NCBI GenBank assembly: GCA_963835825.1
Contig: CAWIGZ010000004.1
Span: 310,001 to 374,000, forward strand
From: JADGRB01 sp963835825
Lineage (GTDB): Bacteria; Myxococcota_A; Polyangia; Fen-1088
Direction of reading: 5' to 3'
Length of the DNA stretch: 64,000 bases
The position numbers were made by a program, and so were the translations under genes. The notes beneath the pieces were generated by a model, which made no database searches, was not told the DNA's origin, and saw only the letters and a program-made list of their open reading frames with translations. Shown here in pieces: positions 41,650 through 51,009 of this stretch; positions within the stretch are counted from its first letter, which is position 1, and the number at the start of each line of letters is the position of its first letter.

Positions 41650-41731
41650 GCGCCTTCGGCGCCGTGAGGGGGTGTGCCCCCTCACGCGCTCCCCCCGTGG
41701 GCCGTCGATGCCGGCTCGGCAGAGCCGAGCC
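41650..41731. repeat. Cluster of three perfect hairpins after ctpA
   Basis: GCGCC-TTC-GGCGC (41650-41662), GTGAGGGGG-TGTG-CCCCCTCAC (41664-41685) and GGCTCGGC-AGA-GCCGAGCC (41713-41731). All stems are perfect. The first two follow the ctpA stop directly and may end transcription. A CCCTCACGCGCTC segment is shared with the flank of repeat E1. The rest of the 217-bp gap has no gene. Confidence 0.6.
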
Positions 41732-41865
41732 TCCCGGTGCTTGGACCCGGGCGCAGCGCGCCCTCCGCCGTAGAGGTCGCCTTCGGAAGCCTTGCAATCG
41801 AGCACAAACTGCGGTTTTCTCCGGTCCCGGCGTGATCGCGCCGCCCCCCGACGAGAGGAGACGAG

Positions 41866-42887
41866 ATGTCGTTCGGAGCTGCCCCTCCTGGAATGGACGA
41901 GTATCAGCGCCTCATGGCCGAACGGGCCGCGGCGGCCAAGCGCAAGCGCAACCTGTTCGCCGTGGTTGCCGTGGCGGTGGTCGGCGGCGGCCTCTTCTTC
42001 TTTCAGAAGAACGCGGCCAAGAACAAGCAGGCCCAGGCGATCCTGGACGCCGCCGGTCGCTTCGCCGAGCGCGACAAGACCGAGATGGGCGCGTTCTGGA
42101 ACTGCGCCATGTCCAGCGAGGTCGACGTCGGGATGTTCAACAGCGCCGACCAGATTCAGCAGCGGATCGAGAGCGCCTACTTCACCCAGCAGAAGACCTA
42201 CTCGGAGCACCTCACCACCGAGTGCGTCCCCAAGCTGGAGGGGGCCAAGTCGGCGCTGGCGGCCATCCCCGACCTGCCGGACGTGCTGAGGCCGCCGCTG
42301 GACAAGTACCTGGCGGCGCTCCCCAAGATGCAGTCCGGCCTCGAGAGCTACGCGGAGAAGCTGAAGTCGCGCGGCGCGGTCAAGGACGTCGACGGGGCCA
42401 TTCAGGAGGTCGGCGGCGGGATTCACCACCGATCCGACGGCCGAGTCGGTGGCCTTCGAGAAGTTCCTGGTCTGCGCCGTTCCTGACCTCGAGAAGAAGA
42501 AGGACGTCCAGGCGCTGCTGGAGAGCCTGGCCGACACCTGCAAGAAGGACGCGGTGACCTTCATGACCAAGGTCCGCACCGATTGCGGCTCGCTGGTCAC
42601 GGGCGTCGACAAGGACAGCCAAGCCGTCACCCGACAAGTCCTTCAAGGCCAACGCAAAGAAGTTCGTCGAGGAGGACAACAGCCGGCTCTTGCAGGCCTG
42701 GGAGTTCTGCGGGAAGCGGTCGCGCAAGGGGAAGAAGCAGCTCGATCTGGAAGACTTCCTGCTCGCCTCCAGCGACTACATGGAGGCGCGCGGCGAGCTG
42801 GTGAAGACGGCGCGCGAAGAGGCGGCCCGCATCACCGGGCAGCAGCTCCCCAAGGAAAAAGAGAAAGCGCCCGGCGCGGCTCCGTAG
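41866..42887 (+). CDS. Membrane-anchored helical hypothetical protein, two frameshifts
   Basis: Three frames in series appear to make one protein of about 340 residues. N-end: cytoplasmic MDEYQRLMAERAAAAKRKRN, one transmembrane helix (LFAVVAVAVVGGGLFFF) and a periplasmic helical part with cysteines (FWNCAMSSEVD, TTECVPKLEG). Frame 2 (from about 42420): FEKFLVCAVPDLEKKKDVQ. Frame 3 (from about 42630): SRLLQAWEFCGKRSRKGKKQ to the end. Breaks lie near 42415-42422 and 42629-42632 and need one base each. No family recognised; the regular cysteines suggest disulfides in a periplasmic domain. Confidence 0.65.
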
Positions 42888-43014
42888 CACGGCCGTCGCA
42901 CGGCGGGGCGCGGGACCGTCTCGAGCGTCCCGTCGCCTCAGCTCGCGTCCGCGCCCGCTTGGCGCCGGCGCCAGGGGTAGGGCACTCGTCTCTCGTGATT
43001 AGTTTCGAAGACGC

Positions 43015-44136
43015 ATGCGGATCGCTCAGGTTTCGCCGCTGTACGAAAGTGTTCCGCCCAAGCTCTACGGCGGCACCGAACGGGTGGTGTCGTTCCTGAC
43101 CGAGGCTCTGGTCGACCTCGGTCACGAGGTGACGCTGTTCGCCAGCGCCGATTCCGTCACACAGGCGACGTTGGTGCCCTGCGCACCGCGGGCGCTCCGG
43201 CTGGACCAGGGCTGCCGAGATCCGCTGGCCCATCATCTGGCCATGCTGGAAGAGGTCTTCAGCCGCGCCGCGGAGTTCGACGTCATTCACTTTCACCTCG
43301 ACTACCTGTCGTTTCCCAAGGCCCGCCACTGCGACATTGCCCAGGTCGCGACCATGCACAGCCGGCTCGATTTTCCAGAGCTGCAGCCCCTGTTTCGAGC
43401 GTTCGCCGACGTCCCCGTCGTCTCGATCTCCGACGCCCAGCGGGCGCCGGTTCCGTTCGCGAACTGGTGCGGCACCGTCTATCACGGGCTGCCGCTGGAT
43501 CTGCATCCGTTCCGGCCCGAGGCCGGAACGTACCTGGCGTTCCTGGGGCGGGTCTCGCCGGAGAAGGGGGTCGATCGGGCGGTGGAGATCGCGACGCGGC
43601 TGGGGCTGCCGCTCAAGGTGGCGGCCAAGATCGACGACAAGGATCGCGACTATTACGAACAGCGGCTGAAGCCGCTGTTTGCCCAACCGCACGTCGAGTT
43701 CCTGGGCGAGATCGGCGAGGATCAGAAGGGCGATTTCCTGGGACACGCGGCCGCGCTTCTGTTTCCCATCGACTGGCCCGAGCCCTTCGGTCTGGTGATG
43801 ATCGAGTCGATGGCCTGCGGGACGCCGGTGGTGGCTTTTCGCCGGGGCGCCGTGCCGGAGGTGATGCGCGACGGCCTGTCCGGCTACGTGGTCGACACGG
43901 TCGACGGGGCGGTCGAGGCGACGATCCACGCGCTCGCCCTGCCGCGCAGGCGCTGCCGCGCCTACTTCGAGGGACGGTTCTCGGCGCCGCGCATGGCCAA
44001 CGACTACCTGTCCGTGTACGAGCGCCTGATGGCGGCCGGTGCGGCGCCGGCGCATCAACCGCCGCGGTTGGGTCTGGTCCCGGCCGACACCGGCGACGCC
44101 CGGCTCGAGACCGACACCGGGATCGAGACCGCCTGA
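43015..44136 (+). CDS. Glycosyltransferase family 4
   Basis: 373 residues, GT-B fold. MRIAQVSPLYESVPPKLYGGTE is the classic N-terminal loop, FDVIHFHLDYLSFP the donor-side segment, YLAFLGRVSPEKGVDRAVEI the linker, and EPFGLVMIESMACGTPVVAF the E-x7-E nucleotide-sugar site. Often paired with the amylo-alpha-1,6-glucosidase that follows 8 bases downstream; a role in storage or trehalose-type glycan metabolism is inferred. Substrate not determinable. Confidence 0.9.
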   Translation: MRIAQVSPLYESVPPKLYGGTERVVSFLTEALVDLGHEVTLFASADSVTQATLVPCAPRALRLDQGCRDPLAHHLAMLEEVFSRAAEFDVIHFHLDYLSFPKARHCDIAQVATMHSRLDFPELQPLFRAFADVPVVSISDAQRAPVPFANWCGTVYHGLPLDLHPFRPEAGTYLAFLGRVSPEKGVDRAVEIATRLGLPLKVAAKIDDKDRDYYEQRLKPLFAQPHVEFLGEIGEDQKGDFLGHAAALLFPIDWPEPFGLVMIESMACGTPVVAFRRGAVPEVMRDGLSGYVVDTVDGAVEATIHALALPRRRCRAYFEGRFSAPRMANDYLSVYERLMAAGAAPAHQPPRLGLVPADTGDARLETDTGIETA

Positions 44137-44144
44137 GGCGTGAC

Positions 44145-46343
44145 GTGTCGGAGGTCGGTCATCCAGAGCACGCCGACGACGAGGTGCTGACCCACCAGGA
44201 TAAGTTCTACATCCAGGCCACCTCGTCACGCACCGACGACCGCACGCGCGTCCTCAAACACGGCCGGATGTTCGCGGTGTTCGATCGGCACGGCGACGTG
44301 CAGCCGGTCGGGCTCGGCGAGCAGGGGCTCTACTTCGACGACACCCGGTTCCTCTCCCGGCTGGAGCTGCGGGTCGGCGGACGCCGGCCGTTGCTGCTCA
44401 GCTCGACGGTCAAGAAGGAGAACGATCTCCTGGCGGTCGATCTGTCGAATCCCGACCTCAAAGAGGCGGGCGGCTCGCTCACGCTGGCGCGGGGCGAGCT
44501 GCACATCTTTCGCAGCACGTTCCTCTGGAACGGGGTCTGCTACGAACGCTTGCGGGTCTCGAGCTTCAGCCTCGAGCGGTTCGAAGTGGACCTGCGGCTG
44601 GACCTGGACGCTGACTTCGCCGACATCTTCGAGGTGCGGGGCGCCAAACGGGAGCGGCGCGGACGAAGGCTCCATGAGGTCACTGGCGATGCGAGCTTGG
44701 TGTTCGGCTACGAAGGTCTCGATGGAGTGACGCGGCGCACCCGGATCACCTTCGAGCCGCCGCCGCAGTCTCTTTCCGGGCGGCAGGCCCGCTACCGCCT
44801 GGCCATGCACCCGCGGCAGTCGGTGACGCTGCTGATCGCCATCGCTTGCGAGCTGGGCGCCGAGGCCGTGGCCGCCGCGACGCACGAGCGCGCCCTGGCG
44901 GCGCTCACGGCGGAGCTGGGAAGCGTCGCGTTCTCGCGCTGCCGGATCCAGGCCAGCAGCGACGATCTCGACGAGTGGCTGCACCGCTCGATGTCCGATC
45001 TGCAGATGATGATCACCGCGACGGCGGACGGCCCCTATCCGTACGCCGGGGTCCCCTGGTTCAGCACGCCGTTCGGACGCGACGGGATCCTCACCGCGAT
45101 GGAGACCCTCTGGATCGCGCCCGAGATCGCCCGCGGCGTGCTCGGTTTTCTGGCCGCCACCCAGGCGACGGAGACCTCGCCCGAGCGCGACGCCCAGCCG
45201 GGGAAGATCCTCCACGAGGCGCGCGGCGGCGAGATGGCCGCGCTCGGCGAGGTCCCGTTCGGGCGCTACTACGGCAGCGTCGATGCGACGCCGCTCTTCG
45301 TGATGCTGGCGGCGGCGTACCTCCGACGGACCGGGGACGTCGCCTTCCTTCGCTCGCTGTCGCGGCATGTCGATCGCGCCCTGGCCTGGATCGAACGTGA
45401 CGGTGACTGTGACGGTGACGGATTCGTCGAATACGCCCGCCAGACCGACAAGGGGCTGGTGCAGCAGGGATGGAAGGACTCGCGCGACTCCGTGTTCCAC
45501 GCCGACGGCACGCTGGCCGAGGGGCCGATCGCGCTCTGCGAGGTGCAGGGTTACGTCTACGGCGCGTTCGGCGGCGCCGCAGAGATCGCCACCGCGCTGG
45601 GCCATGCGGCGCGCGCCGAGGCGTATCTGCGCAAGGCGCAGATGCTGCGCGGGCGGTTCGCCGAGACGTTCTGGGACGAGGAGCTGGGGACGTTCGTGCT
45701 CGCGCTCGACGGGACCAAGCGCCCCTGTCGCGTTCGCAGCTCGAACGCCGGGCACGCGCTCTGGACGGGGATCGCCGACCCGGCCCAGGCGCGCCGCGCC
45801 GCCGAGACGCTGATGGGCGAGGGGAGCTTCTCGGGCTGGGGGGTGCGGACGCTGGCCGCGTCGGAGCTGCGCTACAACCCGATGTCGTATCACAACGGCT
45901 CGATCTGGCCGCACGACAACGCGCTGCTCGCGGCCGGCTTCGCCAACTACGGTTTCGACGATCTGGGGCTGCGCCTGTTCGAGGCGATGCTGGCCGCCAG
46001 CGAGATGGTCGATCTCCATCGGCTGCCGGAGCTGTTCTGCGGATTTTCGCGCCGGCCGGGCGAGGGGCCGACGCTCTACCCGGTCGCCTGCGCGCCGCAA
46101 TCCTGGGCGGCGGCGGCGGTCTTCATGCTGCTCGGCGCGGCGCTGGGGATCGGCATCGACGGCGCGCGCGGGGAGGTGTCGCTCCGTCACCCGGTGTTGC
46201 CCCCCGCCGTCGGCCAGCTGTGCATCACCGGCCTCGAGGTGGGGAGCGGTCGCATCGACCTGCTGCTCGAGAACCACCCCCACGACGTGGGGCTGACGGT
46301 GTTGCGCCGGGAGGGCGACGTCAGGGTCGTCGTGGTGAAGTAG
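44145..46343 (+). CDS. Amylo-alpha-1,6-glucosidase (glycogen debranching-type)
   Basis: 732 residues from GTG 44145. The N-terminal beta-sandwich (GLYFDDTRFLSRLELRVGGR to residue 260) is the glycogen-debranching N domain; the rest is an alpha/alpha barrel: GPYPYAGVPWFSTPFGRDGI (catalytic Asp region), DGDCDGDGFVEYARQTDKGL, QGWKDSRDSVFHADG and YNPMSYHNGSIWPHDNALLA. These are typical of the GDE_C family that trims branch points. Co-directional with the GT4 gene. The last 23 bases overlap the convergent cdd gene. Confidence 0.9.
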   Translation: MSEVGHPEHADDEVLTHQDKFYIQATSSRTDDRTRVLKHGRMFAVFDRHGDVQPVGLGEQGLYFDDTRFLSRLELRVGGRRPLLLSSTVKKENDLLAVDLSNPDLKEAGGSLTLARGELHIFRSTFLWNGVCYERLRVSSFSLERFEVDLRLDLDADFADIFEVRGAKRERRGRRLHEVTGDASLVFGYEGLDGVTRRTRITFEPPPQSLSGRQARYRLAMHPRQSVTLLIAIACELGAEAVAAATHERALAALTAELGSVAFSRCRIQASSDDLDEWLHRSMSDLQMMITATADGPYPYAGVPWFSTPFGRDGILTAMETLWIAPEIARGVLGFLAATQATETSPERDAQPGKILHEARGGEMAALGEVPFGRYYGSVDATPLFVMLAAAYLRRTGDVAFLRSLSRHVDRALAWIERDGDCDGDGFVEYARQTDKGLVQQGWKDSRDSVFHADGTLAEGPIALCEVQGYVYGAFGGAAEIATALGHAARAEAYLRKAQMLRGRFAETFWDEELGTFVLALDGTKRPCRVRSSNAGHALWTGIADPAQARRAAETLMGEGSFSGWGVRTLAASELRYNPMSYHNGSIWPHDNALLAAGFANYGFDDLGLRLFEAMLAASEMVDLHRLPELFCGFSRRPGEGPTLYPVACAPQSWAAAAVFMLLGAALGIGIDGARGEVSLRHPVLPPAVGQLCITGLEVGSGRIDLLLENHPHDVGLTVLRREGDVRVVVVK

Positions 46344-46767
46344 CGGTCCGGCGAGAGCGAGGCGGCTTGGCCTGGAGCGCGAAGGCGCGCGGCAGCAGCG
46401 CGCCCAGCGTGGTGCGTTCGGCGGCACCCTTGGGGCCGGCCATCAGCACCTCGGTCTCGGCGTCTCCCAGCTCGGCAATCACCTGCCGGCAGGCGCCGCA
46501 AGGGGAGGCGGGGGGCGAGGCGCCGGAGGCCACCGCCACGGCGCGAATGCGCCGGGCGCCCGCGGCCACGGCGGCGGCGATGGCGTTGCGCTCGGCGCAG
46601 ACGGTGAGCCCGTAGGAGGCGTTCTCCAGGTTGCAGCCGACGGAGACGCGCCCGCGCTCGTCGAGGACCGCCGCGCCGACGGTGAAGTGCGAGTAGGGGG
46701 CGTGGGCGCGTCGCCGGACGGCGCGCGCCGCTGACAGCAGCGCGGTGCGCGCGGCGGGGGTGCTCAC
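46321..46767 (-). CDS. cdd: Cytidine deaminase
   Basis: 148 residues, the homotetrameric short form. Substrate loop VGCNLENASYGLTVCAERNA with the catalytic Glu and first zinc Cys, and ASPCGACRQVIAE with the other two Cys. An extra C-terminal Arg/Pro tail (about 20 residues) goes beyond the core. ATG overlaps the punA stop (ATGA). Last gene of a nucleoside-catabolism operon. Confidence 0.93.
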   Translation of the reverse strand: MSTPAARTALLSAARAVRRRAHAPYSHFTVGAAVLDERGRVSVGCNLENASYGLTVCAERNAIAAAVAAGARRIRAVAVASGASPPASPCGACRQVIAELGDAETEVLMAGPKGAAERTTLGALLPRAFALQAKPPRSRRTATSPRRP

Positions 46768-47633
46768 GGCGCGTCCAGGCCGGTCACGACGGCGGCGATG
46801 AGGCGCCCCAGCGCATCGGCGCCGGCCGCGGCGGCGCGGGTGACGTCCTCGTGGCGCAGCGGCCCGGGGGTGACGCCGGCGGCCATGTTGGCGACCAGCG
46901 ACAGCCCCAGCACGGAGAGCCCGGCGTGGCGGGCGGTGATCACCTCGTGCACCGTCGACATGCCGACCAGGCCCGCGCCGAGGGTTCGCAAGAGGCGCAC
47001 CTCGGCCGGCGTCTCGTAGGCGGGGCCGGCCATCCCGGCGTAGATCGCCTCGCGCAGCGGCCGCCCGAGCGCCTCGGGCGCGGCCGCCATGGCCAGCGCG
47101 CGCAGCTTGGGATCGTAGGCCTCCGTCATGTCGACGAAGCGGGGCCCCAGCCGCTCGTCGTTGGCCCCGGTGAGCGGCGATCCGGAGGTCAGGTTGATGT
47201 GGTCGGAGATGGCGACGATCTCGCCCGGCGAGAACGTCGGATCGACCCCCCCGGCGGCGTTGCTGACGATCAACGTCCGCACGCCCAGCGCGGCGACGAC
47301 GCGGACGCCGAATCCGACCTCCGACGGCGGGTAACCCTCGTAGCCGTGGACGCGGCCGCAGAGCAGCAGCACGGTCTTTCCGCCGGGCTTGCCCAAGGAC
47401 GCGCTCGGGAGCTTGCCGGCCACCAGCCGTCCCGGATGGCCGGCCACGGTCGTCTCGGGAAAACAGGGGAGCGAGGCGTAGGCGACCCGGCGGGCGTCCG
47501 TCAGCCGATCGGCCACGCCGCCCAGGCCCGAGCCGAGCACCACGGCAGCGGTCGGCGTGTCGAGCTCGAGCTGCTCGGAGACAGCCCGGGCTGCTGTCTG
47601 CACGCGTTCGAAGAGCGACGCTCCTAGCTTCAT
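46764..47633 (-). CDS. punA: Purine nucleoside phosphorylase (trimeric class)
   Basis: 289 residues. Splits purine nucleosides into base and ribose-1-phosphate. Seen: VVLGSGLGGVADRL (phosphate site), PETTVAGHPGRLVAGKL, GRVHGYEGYPPSEV, VSNAAGGVDPTFSPGEIV and MAGPAYETPAEVRLLRTLGA followed by GMSTVHEVITARH. Standard length. Lies between the hydrolase gene and cdd. Confidence 0.93.
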   Translation of the reverse strand: MKLGASLFERVQTAARAVSEQLELDTPTAAVVLGSGLGGVADRLTDARRVAYASLPCFPETTVAGHPGRLVAGKLPSASLGKPGGKTVLLLCGRVHGYEGYPPSEVGFGVRVVAALGVRTLIVSNAAGGVDPTFSPGEIVAISDHINLTSGSPLTGANDERLGPRFVDMTEAYDPKLRALAMAAAPEALGRPLREAIYAGMAGPAYETPAEVRLLRTLGAGLVGMSTVHEVITARHAGLSVLGLSLVANMAAGVTPGPLRHEDVTRAAAAGADALGRLIAAVVTGLDAP

Positions 47634-47658
47634 ATCCGTTTCTCCCTCTGGCCGGTTC

Positions 47659-48438
47659 TCAATTGAAGGCGGTCCCTAAGAATGACGTCAGCGCTCGCTC
47701 GAACGCCTCCGGCGCCTCGAGGTGCGACAGGTGCCCCGCGCCGGGGAGGCTCACGAAGGTCGCGCCGGCGATGGCGCCTGCCAGCTGCTGCATGTCGACG
47801 GCGGGCGTGACCTGATCGTCGCTGCCGCGGATGGCCAGCGTGGGGACGCGGATGGCCCCCAGCTGGCCGGTTCGATCGGGGCGATCGCGCAGCGCCTCGA
47901 TCCCGGCGATCAAGCTGGCCGCGCGCGTCTCGGCCCGGGCACGCAAGAAGCTGACCAGCGCCGCCGGCGCCGCCGGGGAGAGCAGCCGCGCCAGGCTGCC
48001 GTCGAGGTACGGTCCCGACCCGGTCGCCTTGATGCGCCCAATGGCGCCGTCGCGCGCCTTGCGCGTCTCGGCGCTGTCGGCGGCCGCGCGCGTGTCGCAG
48101 AGGATCAGCGCCCCCAGGCGCGCCGGGTGGCGGACGGCGAAGGCCAGCGCCGTGTAGCCGCCCATCGACATCCCCAGCACCGCCGCGCGCGCGACGCCCA
48201 GCTCGGCCAGCAAAGCCGCCAGGTCGTCGGCCAGATCGTCGATCTCGTAACCCCGTTCTCCGAGCGGCGATTCGCCGAAGCCGCGCGCGTCGACGGAGAT
48301 GACCCGATGGCGGGGCGCGAGGACGTCGGTCAGGCCCGACCAGAGCCCGCGCGCGAATGGAAACGGGTGCAGCAGCACGACCGGCGATCCCGCGCCGCGC
48401 TCTTCGTACCCGACCACCCGCGCCCCTCGGCTCAGCAT
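47659..48438 (-). CDS. Alpha/beta hydrolase
   Basis: 259 residues from ATG 48438. VVLLHPFPFARGLW (oxyanion loop), VDARGFGESP, nucleophile Ser in LGMSMGGYTALAF, acid in IRGSDDQVTP and His in GAGHLSHLEAPEAF. The closest general group is the 3-oxoadipate enol-lactonase/esterase class, but no substrate can be given. Its place inside a nucleoside operon suggests either a nucleoside ester hydrolase or a chance passenger. Confidence 0.85.
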   Translation of the reverse strand: MLSRGARVVGYEERGAGSPVVLLHPFPFARGLWSGLTDVLAPRHRVISVDARGFGESPLGERGYEIDDLADDLAALLAELGVARAAVLGMSMGGYTALAFAVRHPARLGALILCDTRAAADSAETRKARDGAIGRIKATGSGPYLDGSLARLLSPAAPAALVSFLRARAETRAASLIAGIEALRDRPDRTGQLGAIRVPTLAIRGSDDQVTPAVDMQQLAGAIAGATFVSLPGAGHLSHLEAPEAFERALTSFLGTAFN

Positions 48439-48460
48439 CGTGCGGGCAAAGCTACCGCAC

Positions 48461-49789
48461 TCATCCCAGCGTCTCCAGCACCAGCGGCGTCGGCCGGGGG
48501 GCGCGCGCTCCGACCTGGAACGCGCGCCGCGCCAACGGCTCGGCCGCGGCCGCCCGGGCGGCGTCGTCGTAGAGCAGGGTGCACAGCACGTCGCCCCGGG
48601 CCACCGGTGTCCCGACCTTGGCCTGCAACATGATGGCGGCGCCGGGGGCGATCCGATCTTCCTTGCGCAGGCGGCCGGCCCCCAGCAGCGTCGCCGCGCG
48701 CCCGAGGAGGCCGGCGTCGGCGCGCACCACCACACCGGCCCGGGTCGCGCGGAGCACGCGGCTGCGCCGGGCGCGCGGCAGGCGCGCCGGATCGTCGACG
48801 ACGCGGGGGTCGCCCCCTTGCAGCCGGACGCCGAGGGCGAAGCGCTCTAGCCCCGCGCCGCTGGCGATCACCCGCTCGATCCGTCGGGCCCCGTCGCGCA
48901 GATCGCGGGCCTTGCGGCCGATCACCAGCATCTCGGCGCCGAGCCGCACGGTGAGCGCGCGCAGATCGGGCGGGCCTTCGCCGCGCAGGATCTCGATCGC
49001 CTCCTGCACCTCGACGGCGTTGCCGATGGCGGCGCCGAGCGGCTGGTCCATGTCCGACAGCACGGCGCGGACGCGCAGGCCGAGGCGGCCGCCGAGGCCG
49101 ATGAGCGCCCGGGCCAGCGTCCGCGCCCGGCTGAGCGCCGGGAGAAACGCTCCGCTGCCGACCTTGACGTCCATCACCAGCGCGCCGGCCCCCTCGGCGA
49201 TCTTCTTGGAGAGGATCGACGAGGCGATGAGGGGGATCGATTCGACGGTCGCGGTCGCGTCGCGGAGCGCGTAGAGCAGCCGATCGGCCGGGGCCAGCCG
49301 CGCGCTCTGCCCGGCCAGCACGAACCCGGCCTGGGCCAGCACGCGACGGAAGGCCGCCGGCTCGAGCGCGGTGCGAAAGCCGGGGATCGTCTCCAGCTTG
49401 TCGAGCGTGCCGCCGGTGTGGCCGAGCGCCCGTCCGGCCATCATCGGAACGTAGAGCCCGGCCGCGGCGCACAGGGGGGCCAGGCAGAGCGAGACCTTGT
49501 CGCCGACGCCGCCGGTGGAGTGCTTGTCGACCGTGCGTCCGGGCAGTGACGACCACTCGAGCCGCTCGCCCGAATCGATCATCGCGCGGGTCCAGGTCCC
49601 GAGCTCACGCGGGCCGAGGCCGCGCCAGACGATGGCCATCAGCAGCGCCGCCAGCTGGTAGTCGGGGATGGTGCCGCGCACGGCGCCGGCGATCACCGCC
49701 TCGATTTCTCCGTCGGTGAGCGCGCCGCCGTCGCGCTTCTTGGCGATCAGCGTGGGGACCGCGATGGCGGCACGGGCGGGCTTCTTCAT
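48461..49789 (-). CDS. deoA: Thymidine / pyrimidine-nucleoside phosphorylase
   Basis: 442 residues. Cleaves thymidine or other pyrimidine nucleosides with phosphate. VDKHSTGGVGDKVSLCLAPL, the signature MAGRALGHTGGTLDKLE, and MDVKVGSGAFLPAL are all intact; the C-terminal biotin-like beta hammerhead (APGAAIMLQAKVGTPVARGD) is present. The length fits the family. ATG overlaps the deoB stop by 4 bases. Confidence 0.94.
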   Translation of the reverse strand: MKKPARAAIAVPTLIAKKRDGGALTDGEIEAVIAGAVRGTIPDYQLAALLMAIVWRGLGPRELGTWTRAMIDSGERLEWSSLPGRTVDKHSTGGVGDKVSLCLAPLCAAAGLYVPMMAGRALGHTGGTLDKLETIPGFRTALEPAAFRRVLAQAGFVLAGQSARLAPADRLLYALRDATATVESIPLIASSILSKKIAEGAGALVMDVKVGSGAFLPALSRARTLARALIGLGGRLGLRVRAVLSDMDQPLGAAIGNAVEVQEAIEILRGEGPPDLRALTVRLGAEMLVIGRKARDLRDGARRIERVIASGAGLERFALGVRLQGGDPRVVDDPARLPRARRSRVLRATRAGVVVRADAGLLGRAATLLGAGRLRKEDRIAPGAAIMLQAKVGTPVARGDVLCTLLYDDAARAAAAEPLARRAFQVGARAPRPTPLVLETLG

Positions 49790-50988
49790 CCGGCGATCGC
49801 GTCCAGGAAGCTCGCACCGCGGGCCAGCGGGGCGGCGCCCAGCGCGGCGGCGATCGTCTGGCCGAGGTCGCAGAACGAGCTCCGCGTCCCGAGCGGCGCC
49901 GGGCGGACGCCGGGGCCGAAGGCGAGCAGCGGGACCCGTTCGCGGGTGTGGTCGGTCCCGGGGGTGGTCGGATCGTTGCCGTGGTCGGCGGTGAGGAAGG
50001 CGATGTCGCCAGGCCCGAGCGCGTTTTCGAAGGACGGCAGCCAGGCATCGAGCTCGCCGAGCGCGCGGGCGAACCCCGCCACGTCGTTGCGGTGGCCGTA
50101 GAGCATGTCGAAGTCGACCAGGTTCACGAACAGCAGGCCCTGTTTCAGCGACGGCAGCGCCTCCAGCGTCAGCCGCAGCCCGTCGGTGTTCCCCTCGCTG
50201 TGGAGCGATCGGGAGAGGCCGCGGCCCGCGAAGATGTCGGAGATCTTGCCGACGCCGATCACCTCCTGGCCGGCGTCGACCAGCTGGTCGAGCAGCGTCG
50301 GCGCCGGCGGGACCAGCGAGTAGTCGCGCCGGTTGTAGGTGCGCCGGAAAGCGCCGGGCGCGCCGACGAACGGACGGGCGATCACCCGGCCGATCCGGTA
50401 ACGATCGGCGATCGCCCGCGCCGCCTCGCAGATCCGGTAGAGCTCGGCCAGCGGGACGACATCCTCGTGCGCGGCGATCTGAATCACCGAATCGGCGGAG
50501 GTGTAGAGGATCAGGTCGCCGGTCGCCAGGTGCCGTGGCCCGAGCTCGTCGATGATCGCCGTCCCGGAGGCGGTCTTGTTGCCGAGGAGGCCGCGCCCCG
50601 CTGCCGCCCGGAGCGCGTCGGTGATCGCCGGCGGAAAGCCCTGAGGGAACGTCGGCATCGCCTCCTCGGTCACGAGGCCGGCCATCTCCCAGTGTCCGGT
50701 GATGGTGTCCTTGCCGGCCGAGGCCTCGCTCATCGCGCCCCAGCCGGCACGCGGTTTGGCCGCCGGGGGAACGCCCGCCATCGCGGTCAGATGCCCGAGG
50801 CCGAGCGCTCCGAGATTCGGCAGGCTCAGCCCACCGGCGGCGCGTGCGATGTTCCCGATCGTGTCGGCGCCGGCGTCACCGTAGGCCGCCGCGTCCGCGG
50901 CATGGCCACAGCCGACCCCGTCCGCAACCAGAATGACGGCGCGACGAAAAGGGGGCACCTCATGAGTCTGCACCGGCGCCCCACTCAT
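49786..50988 (-). CDS. deoB: Phosphopentomutase
   Basis: 400 residues from ATG 50988. Interconverts (deoxy)ribose-1- and 5-phosphate, linking the phosphorylases to central metabolism. Metal site residues: ILVADGVGCG (Asp), ADTIGNIARA (Thr), NLVDFDMLYGHRND, LTADHGNDPTTPGTDHTRE. Standard phosphopentomutase length. First gene of deoB-deoA-hydrolase-punA-cdd; no deoC aldolase in the run. Its start lies within a perfect palindrome shared with the divergent toxin-antitoxin pair, so the antitoxin could also affect this operon. Confidence 0.93.
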   Translation of the reverse strand: MSGAPVQTHEVPPFRRAVILVADGVGCGHAADAAAYGDAGADTIGNIARAAGGLSLPNLGALGLGHLTAMAGVPPAAKPRAGWGAMSEASAGKDTITGHWEMAGLVTEEAMPTFPQGFPPAITDALRAAAGRGLLGNKTASGTAIIDELGPRHLATGDLILYTSADSVIQIAAHEDVVPLAELYRICEAARAIADRYRIGRVIARPFVGAPGAFRRTYNRRDYSLVPPAPTLLDQLVDAGQEVIGVGKISDIFAGRGLSRSLHSEGNTDGLRLTLEALPSLKQGLLFVNLVDFDMLYGHRNDVAGFARALGELDAWLPSFENALGPGDIAFLTADHGNDPTTPGTDHTRERVPLLAFGPGVRPAPLGTRSSFCDLGQTIAAALGAAPLARGASFLDAIAG

Positions 50989-51001
50989 TACCATGGTAAT
51001 G
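50986..51001. promoter_or_regulatory. Perfect 16-bp palindrome, probable toxin-antitoxin operator
   Basis: CATTACCATGGTAATG is identical on both strands. It covers the deoB start codon on one side and lies 8 bases before the antitoxin ATG on the other. Operators of AbrB/MazE-type antitoxins are usually short AT-rich palindromes in this position. Confidence 0.72.
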
Positions 51002-51009
51002 TAAACGAC

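Noticed and set aside
42895..42945. Hairpin GGGAC..GTCCC as another copy of the dispersed element
   Set aside because: The arms do not match the GGGAACCC core and neither hairpin 1 nor the spacer is present.
45395..45425. GTGACG tandem repeat as a mobile or regulatory repeat
   Set aside because: It encodes the DGDCDGDGF loop that is usual in glycogen-debranching enzymes.
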